Origin: a virus
Direction: 5' to 3' (one strand)
Virus record (IMG/VR): IMGVR_UViG_3300028129_000005
Coordinates: 103,740 to 167,739 of that record
Length of the DNA: 64,000 nt
This document shows positions 7,798-16,406 of the stretch, one piece after another. A model generated the notes under the pieces. The model was not told where the DNA came from. It saw nothing but the letters and a program-made list of their open reading frames with translations, and did no database searches. The translations under genes and the position numbers were made by a program. Position 1 is the first letter of the stretch. Every line of letters starts with the position of its first letter.

Positions 7798-9017
7798 AAA
7801 TAGCATTAGTATTAGCAAAAGGAGTTGAAGGTTGTGGACTCACAAGACACACAATCGAATTTTATAATTGGCTTATAAAAGAAGGCCATGATGCCACGAT
7901 TTATGCAGCGGTAGAAAAGAAATGGCCTCGCCATAAAACTACAGATATTGTTTGCACTGAATTTAAAAGAAAGGATATTCCTAATATCGCTAAAGAACTT
8001 GAAAAAAGTGATGTAGTATATTACACATCGTATCCGCATAAATCAGTAGGAGATGAATTCAACGAAGATTTTATTGAGCACTGTATTTATGGTTTAGAAA
8101 ATCCTATTAAAATAGGAAACTGCTTAGATCATAACACTGCAAACTTAGCAAAGAATTATAAGTATTGGGAAATCATGAAATCAATGGACGCTATGTTCAA
8201 CTATTCTGCAAGATCTAATTTTGCAAATAAATTAAGAGAACATGCACCTGATACTCCATTAATCGAAATGAATCTTAATCCTTATGACTATGATGCATGG
8301 TCTAATATTGTGGTTCCAGTTGAAGAACAAGAAAGAAGAACTACATACTTTGGAAGATTTGCTGGATTTAAAGATCCTTTTAGAATGTTCGATATTATGG
8401 AACTATTGAAAGGTAATAATTTCGTAACAGAATGTAGAGGAGTTGAAAGATCTATTGGAGCTCTTCCTATGTTTTTACAAGAAGATAGAAAAACTCTAAG
8501 AGAAGATATCTTTGAAGTTCATGAAATCAAAAACCCTGTTACATATCCACAAGTCGAAGACAGAATGTATATGTATGGGCCTTATAATTTAGCAGAAGGA
8601 ATGGCAGAACTTGGAAAATCAATGTTCGGTGCAGAATTCTTTAACTTACCAGAAAGACTCTATGGTTCAATGATTGAATATGCAATGTGTGAGGTTATTG
8701 CAGCGGGAACTATACCACTATTTGACAAACACTGGGGAACTCACGTTATTCACAGAACAGAAGGAGTTCCTTTCATAGAACTTGAAGATTTTGCAATCTT
8801 CGTAGACAAAGAAGATATTGCAGCTTCTATTCCACAGATTTTAGAATTAGCAAACAATAACGAAAGAAGAGAAGAGTTTAGAAAAAACTCTTTAAGATTA
8901 GCTAAATTACACAACGCGCCAGAAGTTGTTAACAATGATCTCTTTGAAGCTATTAACAATGTTAATAAAAGATCAGTAGAAAAACCAGTAGAATTAAAAA
9001 CAGATTCATTATTTTAA
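7794..9017 (+). CDS. GT-B fold glycosyltransferase
   Basis: A 407-residue protein. The N-terminal Rossmann-like part begins MKIALVLAKGVEGCGLTRHT, typical of GT-B enzymes. The C-terminal half has TTYFGRFAGFKDPFRMFD, like the start of a donor domain, and EYAMCEVIAAGTIPLFDKHWG near residue 300, like the E-containing donor-sugar motif of GT4 enzymes. T4-like phages use such enzymes to glucosylate DNA or modify surfaces; the acceptor here is unknown. It overlaps the small acidic gene by four bases. Confidence 0.7.
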   Translation: MKIALVLAKGVEGCGLTRHTIEFYNWLIKEGHDATIYAAVEKKWPRHKTTDIVCTEFKRKDIPNIAKELEKSDVVYYTSYPHKSVGDEFNEDFIEHCIYGLENPIKIGNCLDHNTANLAKNYKYWEIMKSMDAMFNYSARSNFANKLREHAPDTPLIEMNLNPYDYDAWSNIVVPVEEQERRTTYFGRFAGFKDPFRMFDIMELLKGNNFVTECRGVERSIGALPMFLQEDRKTLREDIFEVHEIKNPVTYPQVEDRMYMYGPYNLAEGMAELGKSMFGAEFFNLPERLYGSMIEYAMCEVIAAGTIPLFDKHWGTHVIHRTEGVPFIELEDFAIFVDKEDIAASIPQILELANNNERREEFRKNSLRLAKLHNAPEVVNNDLFEAINNVNKRSVEKPVELKTDSLF

Positions 9018-9053
9018 GTAGAATAATAAGTAACATTAAAAAGTAGCGAAAAA

Positions 9054-9521
9054 ATGGCAAACATTGACAACGAATGTAAAGATCTAGAAGTAAAAGATTT
9101 TTACGACCAATCAACAACACACTTAGCAGATATCATGGAAAACCAAAAGAAGATGCAAGAGCAGACTTATGGTTTTAACTTTGATAATATGACAATCCGA
9201 GAAATTATGGATTTCTGGCACTGTAACACACATGCAGTAGTTGACGAAATTCATGAAATGACAGATGCTCTAGGCGGTATTAAAGACGGAAGTGGTAATG
9301 CAGTATGGAAATACTGGAAAAAAGACTTCACTAAGTATGATAAGTTAAAAATTTCTGACATGTCCGAAGGCGACAAAAAAGAATTGTATATGGAATGGGT
9401 AGACATTCTACACTTCTTTATTAATTACGCCGCTTCAATTGGGCTAGATGCTAAAACAGCATACAACTACTACTTCGCAAAAGCAGAAGAGAATGTTAAC
9501 CGTCAGAAAAATAACTATTAA
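9054..9521 (+). CDS. Dimeric dUTPase / MazG-like NTP pyrophosphohydrolase
   Basis: A 155-residue all-helical protein. The metal-binding pattern is visible as DEIHEMTDALGG around residue 64 and ELYMEWVDILHFFINYAASIG around 113, followed by a C-terminal YYFAKAEENVNRQ helix. This is the arrangement of dimeric dUTP diphosphatases. It would hydrolyse dUTP (or another dNTP) to the monophosphate, protecting phage DNA from uracil. Its stop overlaps the polymerase ATG by one base, fitting a nucleotide-metabolism/replication operon. Confidence 0.75.
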   Translation: MANIDNECKDLEVKDFYDQSTTHLADIMENQKKMQEQTYGFNFDNMTIREIMDFWHCNTHAVVDEIHEMTDALGGIKDGSGNAVWKYWKKDFTKYDKLKISDMSEGDKKELYMEWVDILHFFINYAASIGLDAKTAYNYYFAKAEENVNRQKNNY

Positions 9522-10918
9522 TGATATTAGATATTGAACAGAGAGACAGGGATGTTATCATCTCTTACTACGACACCGAAGGTAAAGTAGCATTTAAACA
9601 ATATCCAATTTCACAGTATCAGAACTGGTATGTATGTAATGATAATGATAAAGGCAGAAGTCTAGATCATAAAAACTGGGATGGCAGATCAGTCAAACTA
9701 GGAAGTGCAAGAAGATATAATAAGTTTTCTTTAACTTATTTCTTAGATTCATTACCCGCAAAGGATAAAGAAGAAATCTTTGCATACAATATGCCTAAAA
9801 CATACTTCGTCGATATTGAAACTGAAATCGTAGATGGCTTTCCAAAAGCTGAAGAAGCTAAAAGTAGAATCCTATCATTTTCCATAATTACACCAGAACA
9901 TAAAGCTATTGTATTAGGATTGGAAGATATGGATTCTAAAAGCATCCAAAAAATTGAAGACGATACTAATAAGTATTTCAAAGACTTTGATCAGGATTGG
10001 GAATTCAAATATCAGAAATTCGAGTCAGAATATGACATGGTCTATACGTTCTTAATGAAGTTCCTACCTAAGTTTCCAATGATGACAGGCTGGAACTTTA
10101 TTAATTATGATTGGCAATATATTGTAAACAGATGTAAAAGATTACAAATTGATATTGCTGAAGTTTCTATGACACAATCTTTGGATAGAAATGACAGCAG
10201 ACCCTTACATATTGGAATCTTAGATTACATGCAATTATATGATAAGTATGATAGAAGTGTAAAGGTAAAAGAATCTAATGCACTTGATTATGTCTCAGGT
10301 CAAGTTCTTAATGTTAACAAGATTAAATTTACAGGATCTCTACAGGATTTATATAGGGATGATTTTGTAAAATACATTTACTACAATGTAGTCGATTCCG
10401 TATTGGTTTATTATATAGATCAAAAGTTGAAATCGATGGAAGTTCTTTTAACCTTGGCAAACATCACAAAGATGCCTCTATATAAAGCAGCATCGCCAGT
10501 GGCAGTTACAGAATCTCTGATTGCACGAAAATTATCAGAAGAAGGTAAACGAATTGGATCTGAAAAGAAGGAAGACAGTGAAAAGAATGCACAATATGCC
10601 GGTGCTTATGTAAAAGAACCCATTACTGGATATTATGCAGGTGTAAGTGCATTTGACTTTGCATCACTATATCCTTCTATAATGAGACAATTTAATATTT
10701 CACCTGACGCCTTTGTTGAAAAGGTAGCAAAGCATGAAGTCGCTGAGCGAAGAAAGGATAAAGAAGTAATCGTTTGTGAAAACGGAGTAGTCTATAAACA
10801 AGAGACTTCAATGTTAAAGAAAATTCTAGGAGATTTATATGATCAGCGTAAAGATTATAAACAAACCTCATACGAATATTTCACTAAAGCCGACAGACTT
10901 AAAAAAAGATTAAGATAA
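9521..10918 (+). CDS. gp43: DNA polymerase gp43, N-terminal fragment (exonuclease and motif A)
   Basis: 465 residues of a family B polymerase. Exo I is YFVDIETE near residue 99, Exo II is GWNFINYDWQYI, and Exo III is YNVVDS. Polymerase motif A is FASLYPSIMRQF near residue 385. The protein stops in the fingers helix (YDQRKDYKQTSYEYF, then KKRLR). Motifs B and C are absent here and occur in the gene at 14838. Both pieces end cleanly, with no intein-like residues. The two would have to associate to polymerise DNA. The gene is coupled to the dUTPase and followed by a terminator. Confidence 0.93.
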   Translation: MILDIEQRDRDVIISYYDTEGKVAFKQYPISQYQNWYVCNDNDKGRSLDHKNWDGRSVKLGSARRYNKFSLTYFLDSLPAKDKEEIFAYNMPKTYFVDIETEIVDGFPKAEEAKSRILSFSIITPEHKAIVLGLEDMDSKSIQKIEDDTNKYFKDFDQDWEFKYQKFESEYDMVYTFLMKFLPKFPMMTGWNFINYDWQYIVNRCKRLQIDIAEVSMTQSLDRNDSRPLHIGILDYMQLYDKYDRSVKVKESNALDYVSGQVLNVNKIKFTGSLQDLYRDDFVKYIYYNVVDSVLVYYIDQKLKSMEVLLTLANITKMPLYKAASPVAVTESLIARKLSEEGKRIGSEKKEDSEKNAQYAGAYVKEPITGYYAGVSAFDFASLYPSIMRQFNISPDAFVEKVAKHEVAERRKDKEVIVCENGVVYKQETSMLKKILGDLYDQRKDYKQTSYEYFTKADRLKKRLR

Positions 10919-10974
10919 TCTTTTTGTCTCGAGAGGCAGTCCATTATTCTACATGAATATATAGACTACTAACG

Positions 10975-11001
10975 AGACCAATCTGTTACCAGTTGGTCTT
11001 T
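10975..11001 (+). terminator. Terminator after polymerase N-fragment
   Basis: AGACCAA pairs with TTGGTCT and an inner CTG/CAG extends the stem past one bulged T; a T run follows. A longer-range GTCTCG (10926-10931) / CGAGAC (10973-10978) pairing competes with or caps it. Confidence 0.65.
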
Positions 11002-11046
11002 TGTAGACTTTAGGAACTAGTTAAAAAATTTAAGAAAACATAATTT

Positions 11047-12054
11047 ATGAAACCATCAATATTTAAAGAAAGAATAGAATACAAACCGTTTGAATATCCA
11101 GTATATTATACTGAAGGATGGTTAAAACAAGCACAGGCGTTTTGGTTACATACCGAAATTTCAATGCAAGGCGATGTCAAGGATTGGAATGAAACACTTA
11201 CAGATTCTGAAAAGAATTTAGTTGGAAATATTCTTTTGGGGTTTGCACAAACTGAATGTGCAGTTTCAGATTATTGGACAGGGATGGTTACTGATTGGTT
11301 TCCTAAATGGGAAATCAAACACATGGCAATGTTGTTTGGTTCTCAAGAAACTATTCATGCAACCGCTTACTCTTATTTAAATGAAACATTAGGCCTTGAA
11401 GATTTTGAAGCATTCTTACATGAACCAACAACAGCAGAAAGATTCGATTATTTAATGAATACAGAAGCAGAATATACTCATGAAGACCTTTTGAAAAATC
11501 CAACAGCTAGGAAGGATGTTGCTAGATCTTTAGCAATATTCAGTGCATTTGGAGAAGGAGTTGCATTATACTCTTCATTCGCCGTTCTTTATTCTTTTCA
11601 AATGAGAAATAAACTTAAGGGAATCGGACAACAAATGAAGTGGTCAGTTAGGGATGAATCTCTTCATTCAAAAATGGGTTGTCAATTATTTAACCACATG
11701 TGCGAAGAATATACTGATCTTAGAGATTCAGTTCAATCTCAAGTAGAAGAAGCAGCTAAGTTAATGGTTGAAATGGAAATGAAGTTTATTGATAAGATGT
11801 TTGAAATGGGAGATTTAGAAAATCTTAAGAAAGAAGATCTTAAAGAATTTATTAAGAAAAGAGCTAATGAAAAATTAGCAGAAATAGGATATCAATCTAT
11901 CTTTGAATACAATGAAGAAAGTGCTTCAGAATTAGATTGGTTCTATCACTTAACAGGTGGACATACACATACGGATTTCTTTGCAGTAAGACCTACTGAT
12001 TATTCTAAAGCAGGCGAAGATGAAAACTGGGATGAAGACGATTTGTTTTCATAA
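11047..12054 (+). CDS. nrdB: Ribonucleotide reductase class I, small subunit
   Basis: 335 residues with the ferritin-like R2 signature. By alignment with known R2 proteins the metal ligands are Glu in FAQTEC (Asp in most class Ia enzymes), Glu and His in SQETIH, Glu in AFGEGVAL, and Glu/His in RDESLH. A Tyr seven residues after the SQETIH Glu fits the radical tyrosine. It supplies the radical for NDP reduction and lies 27 bases before nrdA. The pair is inserted between the two halves of the DNA polymerase. Confidence 0.93.
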   Translation: MKPSIFKERIEYKPFEYPVYYTEGWLKQAQAFWLHTEISMQGDVKDWNETLTDSEKNLVGNILLGFAQTECAVSDYWTGMVTDWFPKWEIKHMAMLFGSQETIHATAYSYLNETLGLEDFEAFLHEPTTAERFDYLMNTEAEYTHEDLLKNPTARKDVARSLAIFSAFGEGVALYSSFAVLYSFQMRNKLKGIGQQMKWSVRDESLHSKMGCQLFNHMCEEYTDLRDSVQSQVEEAAKLMVEMEMKFIDKMFEMGDLENLKKEDLKEFIKKRANEKLAEIGYQSIFEYNEESASELDWFYHLTGGHTHTDFFAVRPTDYSKAGEDENWDEDDLFS

Positions 12055-12081
12055 CAAATCAATAATTCTAATATAAAATAT

Positions 12082-13932
12082 ATGATGATAAGAAATTACA
12101 ACGACGCACCAAACCCCGAATACAATGAAAAGGGAAAAGAAAGAAACTTCGGAGAATCTGAAGGATGGAAATTAGGAGTAGACTTCCCAGTATGGGCTAA
12201 TACTGAAGTTTATGTAAAAACTGTTTCTAAGGGATATTTACTAGAAGGAGAAACTCCAAAGGATGCATACTGGAGAGTATCGACAACAGTTGCACAAAGA
12301 TTAAGAAAGCCAGAATTAGCAAGTAAATTCTTTGATTATATGTGGAAAGGATGGTTAAATCTTGCAACTCCAGTTTTTTCAAACACGGGTTCAGAAAGAG
12401 GTCTTCCAATTTCATGTTTCGGTATAGATGTAGCAGATTCAATTCACGATATAGGTTCAAAGAATTTAGAATTAATGTTACTTGCTAAACATGGAGGCGG
12501 TGTTGGTATCGGAGTAAATCAGATAAGACCGGCAGGAGCAACCATTACAGGAAACGGAACTTCAGACGGAGTAGTTCCATTTATAAAAATTTATGATTCT
12601 ACTATTTTAGCAACTAATCAAGGTTCAGTAAGAAGAGGTGCAGCGTCAGTCAATATAGATATAGAACATGATGATTTTTGGGAATGGTTAGAGGTTAGAG
12701 AACCTAAGGGTGATGTAAATAGACAATGTTTAAACGTACATCAATGTATCGTAGTATCTGACGGGTTTATGCAAAAGATCGAGGCTGGAGATAAAGAAGC
12801 TCGTAAAAGATGGGCCGCTGTGATTAGAAAAAGAAGAGCAACAGGAGAACCTTATATAATGTTTAAGGGTAATATCAATAGAATGAATCCGGATGCGTAT
12901 AAGCAAAATGGTTTAAAGGTTTATATGACTAACATCTGTTCTGAGATTACTTTACACACCGATGAAAATCATTCATTTGTATGTTGTTTATCTTCTGTGA
13001 ATCTTAAAAGATATGAAGAATGGAAAGATACTGATTTAATCTATACTGCAACTTACTTTTTAGATGGAGTTCTTCAGGAGTTTATTCATAGAGCGAAATA
13101 TATGAGAGGCTTTGAAAATGCAGTAAGATCCGCTGAAAAAGGTAGAGCATTAGGTTTAGGAGTTCTCGGATGGCATACTTATTTACAAGATAGAAATATT
13201 CCATTCGATTCTTTGACAGCTCAATTTGAAACTAGAAAGATATTTTCTCAAATCAAAGTAGAAAGTGAAAGAGCAAGTAGAGATTTAGCTACAGAATTTG
13301 GAGAACCTCTTTGGTGTGTAGGAACTGGAATGAGAAACACACACTTAAGAGCAATTGCTCCTACTGTTTCTAATTCTAAATTAGCAGGAAATGTTTCACC
13401 AGGCATTGAACCATGGGCAGCAAATGTATTTACTGAACAAACTGCAAAAGGAACTTTTATTAGAAAGAACCCTGCACTTGAAAATATGTTAACTAAGATC
13501 AAGCAAAATAAGAAAACAGTATGGGACAAAATACTAGAAGACGGTGGTTCAGTTCAAGGCGTTGATGTATTAGGAGAATATTGGGTAAAGGAAGGAAGTA
13601 GTGATGCCCCGATTAAGCAAGCCACTTATGACAAATTAACAGATCACGAAAAGGATCTTTATATTTCTGTTAAAGATGTATTTAGAACCTTTAAAGAAAT
13701 TAATCAAATGGAATTAGTTAAACAAGCTGGTGTAAGACAACAATATATTGATCAAGCAGTTTCATTAAATTTAGCTTTTCCTACACAGGCTGAACCTAAA
13801 TATATTAATCAAGTTCATTTAGAAGCTTATAAGCAGGGAATAAAAACTCTTTATTATATGAGAACAGAATCTGTATTAAGAGGAGACATCGCACAGCGAG
13901 CAATGGAAGATTGTTTAGCATGTGATGGATAA
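12082..13932 (+). CDS. nrdA: Ribonucleotide reductase class I, large subunit
   Basis: 616 residues, shorter than the E. coli enzyme (about 760), with no N-terminal ATP-cone visible. Active-site elements are present: SCFG (first redox Cys), TNICSEI (N-x-C-x-E), FVCCLSSVNL (second redox Cys), LYYMRTES (radical-transfer Tyr pair) and a C-terminal CLAC. It reduces ribonucleotides with NrdB. Loss of the ATP-cone would remove the overall activity site that dATP normally inhibits, as seen in other lytic phages. Two adjacent Met codons could serve as start. Confidence 0.93.
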   Translation: MMIRNYNDAPNPEYNEKGKERNFGESEGWKLGVDFPVWANTEVYVKTVSKGYLLEGETPKDAYWRVSTTVAQRLRKPELASKFFDYMWKGWLNLATPVFSNTGSERGLPISCFGIDVADSIHDIGSKNLELMLLAKHGGGVGIGVNQIRPAGATITGNGTSDGVVPFIKIYDSTILATNQGSVRRGAASVNIDIEHDDFWEWLEVREPKGDVNRQCLNVHQCIVVSDGFMQKIEAGDKEARKRWAAVIRKRRATGEPYIMFKGNINRMNPDAYKQNGLKVYMTNICSEITLHTDENHSFVCCLSSVNLKRYEEWKDTDLIYTATYFLDGVLQEFIHRAKYMRGFENAVRSAEKGRALGLGVLGWHTYLQDRNIPFDSLTAQFETRKIFSQIKVESERASRDLATEFGEPLWCVGTGMRNTHLRAIAPTVSNSKLAGNVSPGIEPWAANVFTEQTAKGTFIRKNPALENMLTKIKQNKKTVWDKILEDGGSVQGVDVLGEYWVKEGSSDAPIKQATYDKLTDHEKDLYISVKDVFRTFKEINQMELVKQAGVRQQYIDQAVSLNLAFPTQAEPKYINQVHLEAYKQGIKTLYYMRTESVLRGDIAQRAMEDCLACDG

Positions 13933-13940
13933 GATTAGTT

Positions 13941-14020
13941 GTGGTTAAGTCCACTTCTTAGGACCGAGATAGTTCTCGGATCGAGGCCAGGAGTTCGCTA
14001 CTTCCTGGCCTCACTTTTTT
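13941..14020 (+). terminator. Three consecutive hairpins ending in a terminator
   Basis: Small stems GTGG/CCAC (13941-13954) and CCGAG/CTCGG (13964-13979) precede a ten-base-pair stem GAGGCCAGGA / TCCTGGCCTC (13983-14012) followed by a T run. The last is a clear terminator for the nrd transcript; the first two may be processing or regulatory structures. Confidence 0.75.
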
Positions 14021-14078
14021 TACTGAAACTATTTGTGATTTTTGTGTAGAATAATAAACAAATAAAAATTATACATTC

Positions 14079-14834
14079 ATGAAAATTTCAATCAGTAAGG
14101 TCGATTCAAACAACTTCATCGGCTTCGTTAATAGACTTAAAGTAATTGATTCTTTTGTCTATTTTAAATTAAAAGATGGTGTCGTACAGGCATCCGCTTA
14201 TTTACCACAAAGAGATGCTGTTAAGCATCACAGAATGCCGATTTCTCAAGTTTTTCAAATCGAAGATGGTGAAATCTCTACAGACAAAGAATTAAAGATT
14301 GCATTCTTTGACGCTTCTAAAATAACAGATGCATTCAAACAATTTGACTATGATGCTATTTCAGCTGAAATCGAATTCGTTGAAAACGAAGAAGATTGTG
14401 TTGCAACTACATTCAAAATATTTAATGATGAATTAGAAATTACACTTGCATGTTCAGAGCCATCTTTAGGTTATAAAGATCTAACTGATGCACAGATTCA
14501 AGGTATCTTTAACACCGAAGCTTCTACTTTTAAATTCGATTTAGATTACACTTCACTTGCAAAGGTAAGAAACCTATTCTCTTTAGATAAAGAAGAAACG
14601 TTCTCAATAAATGCAAACGGAAATGGTGTAAAGCTTTTAGGAAAAACCTACAACATGTTAGTAACACCAGATTATGACGGTGAATCAGGAACTAACGTTA
14701 CATTATTCAAAAAATATCTTAACCTTTTAGATAAAGAAGATTACACTGCCCATGTATTAGACAATAGAGTAGTTCTTAGATCTAATGATTCAGAAACTTT
14801 GCTAACGATTGCAACTTGCCAAACAGCAGAGTAA
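14079..14834 (+). CDS. gp45: Sliding clamp, T4 gp45-like
   Basis: 251 residues with the two-domain clamp layout of T4 gp45 (beginning MKISISKVDSNNFIGFVNRL; second domain around FKFDLDYTSLAKVRNLF). In T4 the ring tethers the polymerase and also activates late transcription through gp55 and gp33. A gp55-like sigma is encoded at 26122 and late-type octamers are present, so the dual role is probably kept. It follows the nrd terminator and is four bases upstream of the polymerase C-fragment. Confidence 0.85.
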   Translation: MKISISKVDSNNFIGFVNRLKVIDSFVYFKLKDGVVQASAYLPQRDAVKHHRMPISQVFQIEDGEISTDKELKIAFFDASKITDAFKQFDYDAISAEIEFVENEEDCVATTFKIFNDELEITLACSEPSLGYKDLTDAQIQGIFNTEASTFKFDLDYTSLAKVRNLFSLDKEETFSINANGNGVKLLGKTYNMLVTPDYDGESGTNVTLFKKYLNLLDKEDYTAHVLDNRVVLRSNDSETLLTIATCQTAE

Positions 14835-14837
14835 TTT

Positions 14838-16037
14838 ATGGATATAAACACACTAATTAACAAGCCCGAAGACGACCTTACACGGGATGAAATGCAAACC
14901 TTGGCGGATCACTATCAAACAATGTCCGCCAAGTTTACTGCATACGAACAGGCCGTTAAAGTAACTCTTAACTCGATCTATGGTGCATTTGGTAATAAGT
15001 GGTTTCACTTTTTTAATATAGACATTGCAGAATCTATTACACTACAAGGACAGAATGCAATTCTATATTCTGAAAAGATTCTTAATAAATATTTTCAAGA
15101 GTTTTGGCCTAAAGATACTGTGGTCCATGAACATTTCAATATTTCTATTAAGAATAAATTAGTAAGACCTTCCGTGGTTTATATTGATACAGATTCATGT
15201 TACGTTCAGTTTGAAGAAATGTATGAATCTATTGAATGGCTAGGAGATAATAAACTACCAATTGATAAGTTTATTATGGAATTATATACGTTCAGAATCA
15301 AAGACTATATCACGAAATGTATGGCAAAGTATGCCGAAGTTACGAACACAGACAACTTTTTATATTTCGATTTAGAAACAATTGCATATTCAGGAATATG
15401 GTTAGCTAAAAAGAAATATTTACAAGACATTGCATGGGAAGATAAGCTCGAAGTAGACGATAGATACCCTTCTCTTAAGAAGATTAAGACGATTGGATTT
15501 GATACTATTCAATCTTCTACTCCTACATTAGCAAGAAAGCATTTGACTGAAGCTCTTAAATTGATTTTATCTGAAAAGCCAACTGCAGAGATGTTAAGTA
15601 GATTAGTTTCTTTTTTGAAAACGGCAAAGAAAGAGTTTAAGATGTCTAATGTTGATGAAATAGCTTTCAATAAAAGAACTAATAATATTGAAAAATACAT
15701 TGTAGATGATACGATAGAATTTCAATATGGTTTAAAATGTCCTCCGAACGTCAAGGCAGCAGGATTCTATAACTTCTTAATGAATCAGAATCCAAAATAT
15801 AAAAACAAGTATAAAATGATTGGTAATGGCGAAAAGCTAAAATTATATCATTGTAAACATAATGTATGTGAAATGTATGCATATCAACCAGGTGCCCATC
15901 CTTATGAAATTGCACCACAGGTAGATTATGAAACACAATTTGAAAAATCTGTAATAGATCCTATCAATAGAGTATTATCTTCAGTAGGTCTTCAGAGACT
16001 AAACAGAAATCTAATATATTCATCTTCATTATTCTAA
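14838..16037 (+). CDS. gp43: DNA polymerase gp43, C-terminal fragment (motifs B and C)
   Basis: 399 residues that continue the family B polymerase begun at 9521. Motif B is KVTLNSIYGAFGN near residue 41 and motif C is VVYIDTDSCYVQF near 114, followed by thumb sequence to the C-terminus. The first 40 residues are the descending fingers helix. It cannot act alone because the exonuclease domain and motif A are missing. It is probably co-translated with the clamp just upstream, so its expression is separate from the N-fragment. Splits of gene 43 have been reported in some Aeromonas T4-like phages. Confidence 0.93.
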   Translation: MDINTLINKPEDDLTRDEMQTLADHYQTMSAKFTAYEQAVKVTLNSIYGAFGNKWFHFFNIDIAESITLQGQNAILYSEKILNKYFQEFWPKDTVVHEHFNISIKNKLVRPSVVYIDTDSCYVQFEEMYESIEWLGDNKLPIDKFIMELYTFRIKDYITKCMAKYAEVTNTDNFLYFDLETIAYSGIWLAKKKYLQDIAWEDKLEVDDRYPSLKKIKTIGFDTIQSSTPTLARKHLTEALKLILSEKPTAEMLSRLVSFLKTAKKEFKMSNVDEIAFNKRTNNIEKYIVDDTIEFQYGLKCPPNVKAAGFYNFLMNQNPKYKNKYKMIGNGEKLKLYHCKHNVCEMYAYQPGAHPYEIAPQVDYETQFEKSVIDPINRVLSSVGLQRLNRNLIYSSSLF

Positions 16038-16048
16038 AAATAAACAAA

Positions 16049-16225
16049 ATGGATTTTAAAAGTAAAATAATAGAATTGGTTGAACAAACCCCTAATAATT
16101 ATGAATTAGGAGATAAGGTAAGAAAAATGATTTGGCCTTTAATTTTTAAAGAAAAAACAATTTCAAATGATCCTAAACAAATTAGTATCTTTGACGAAAT
16201 AGAAGAAAGAAAAAACAATGCTTGA
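16049..16225 (+). CDS. Small hypothetical protein
   Basis: 58 residues (MDFKSKIIELVEQTP to EERKNNA). It starts 12 bases after the polymerase stop with the common AAATAAACAAA leader, and its stop overlaps the next start by eight bases. Contains QISIFDE, which resembles a clamp-binding peptide (QxxhxxF-like) by eye; that is only suggestive. Confidence 0.5.
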   Translation: MDFKSKIIELVEQTPNNYELGDKVRKMIWPLIFKEKTISNDPKQISIFDEIEERKNNA

Positions 16226-16406
16226 TCCAAATAATCTTACGGAAGAACAGAATGTATTTGTTGCAAAATACAAAACACTCTATAATAGGCTAGTTTCTCT
16301 TCAAGAAAAAATGGATTCTATGAAAAAGGAATCCGATGTTCTTATTAAAGAACTCGAAACACTAAGAAAACAAGAAAAAAACATATTTAAAAATGGCAAA
16401 AAATAA
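16218..16406 (+). CDS. Small coiled-coil protein
   Basis: 62 residues, with heptad-like Leu/Ile spacing from residue 20 to 55, so probably a short coiled coil. Overlaps the genes on both sides. No family assigned. Confidence 0.5.
   Translation: MLDPNNLTEEQNVFVAKYKTLYNRLVSLQEKMDSMKKESDVLIKELETLRKQEKNIFKNGKK

Noticed and set aside
10956-10963. AATATATA as a late promoter for nrdB
   Set aside because: It is followed by a terminator before nrdB and lies within a structured region, so it is probably chance or part of the RNA fold.
10918-14838. Split intein or intron as the cause of the split polymerase
   Set aside because: No Cys/Ser/Asn splice residues at the fragment ends and too little non-coding sequence for a group I or II intron; full genes fill the gap.
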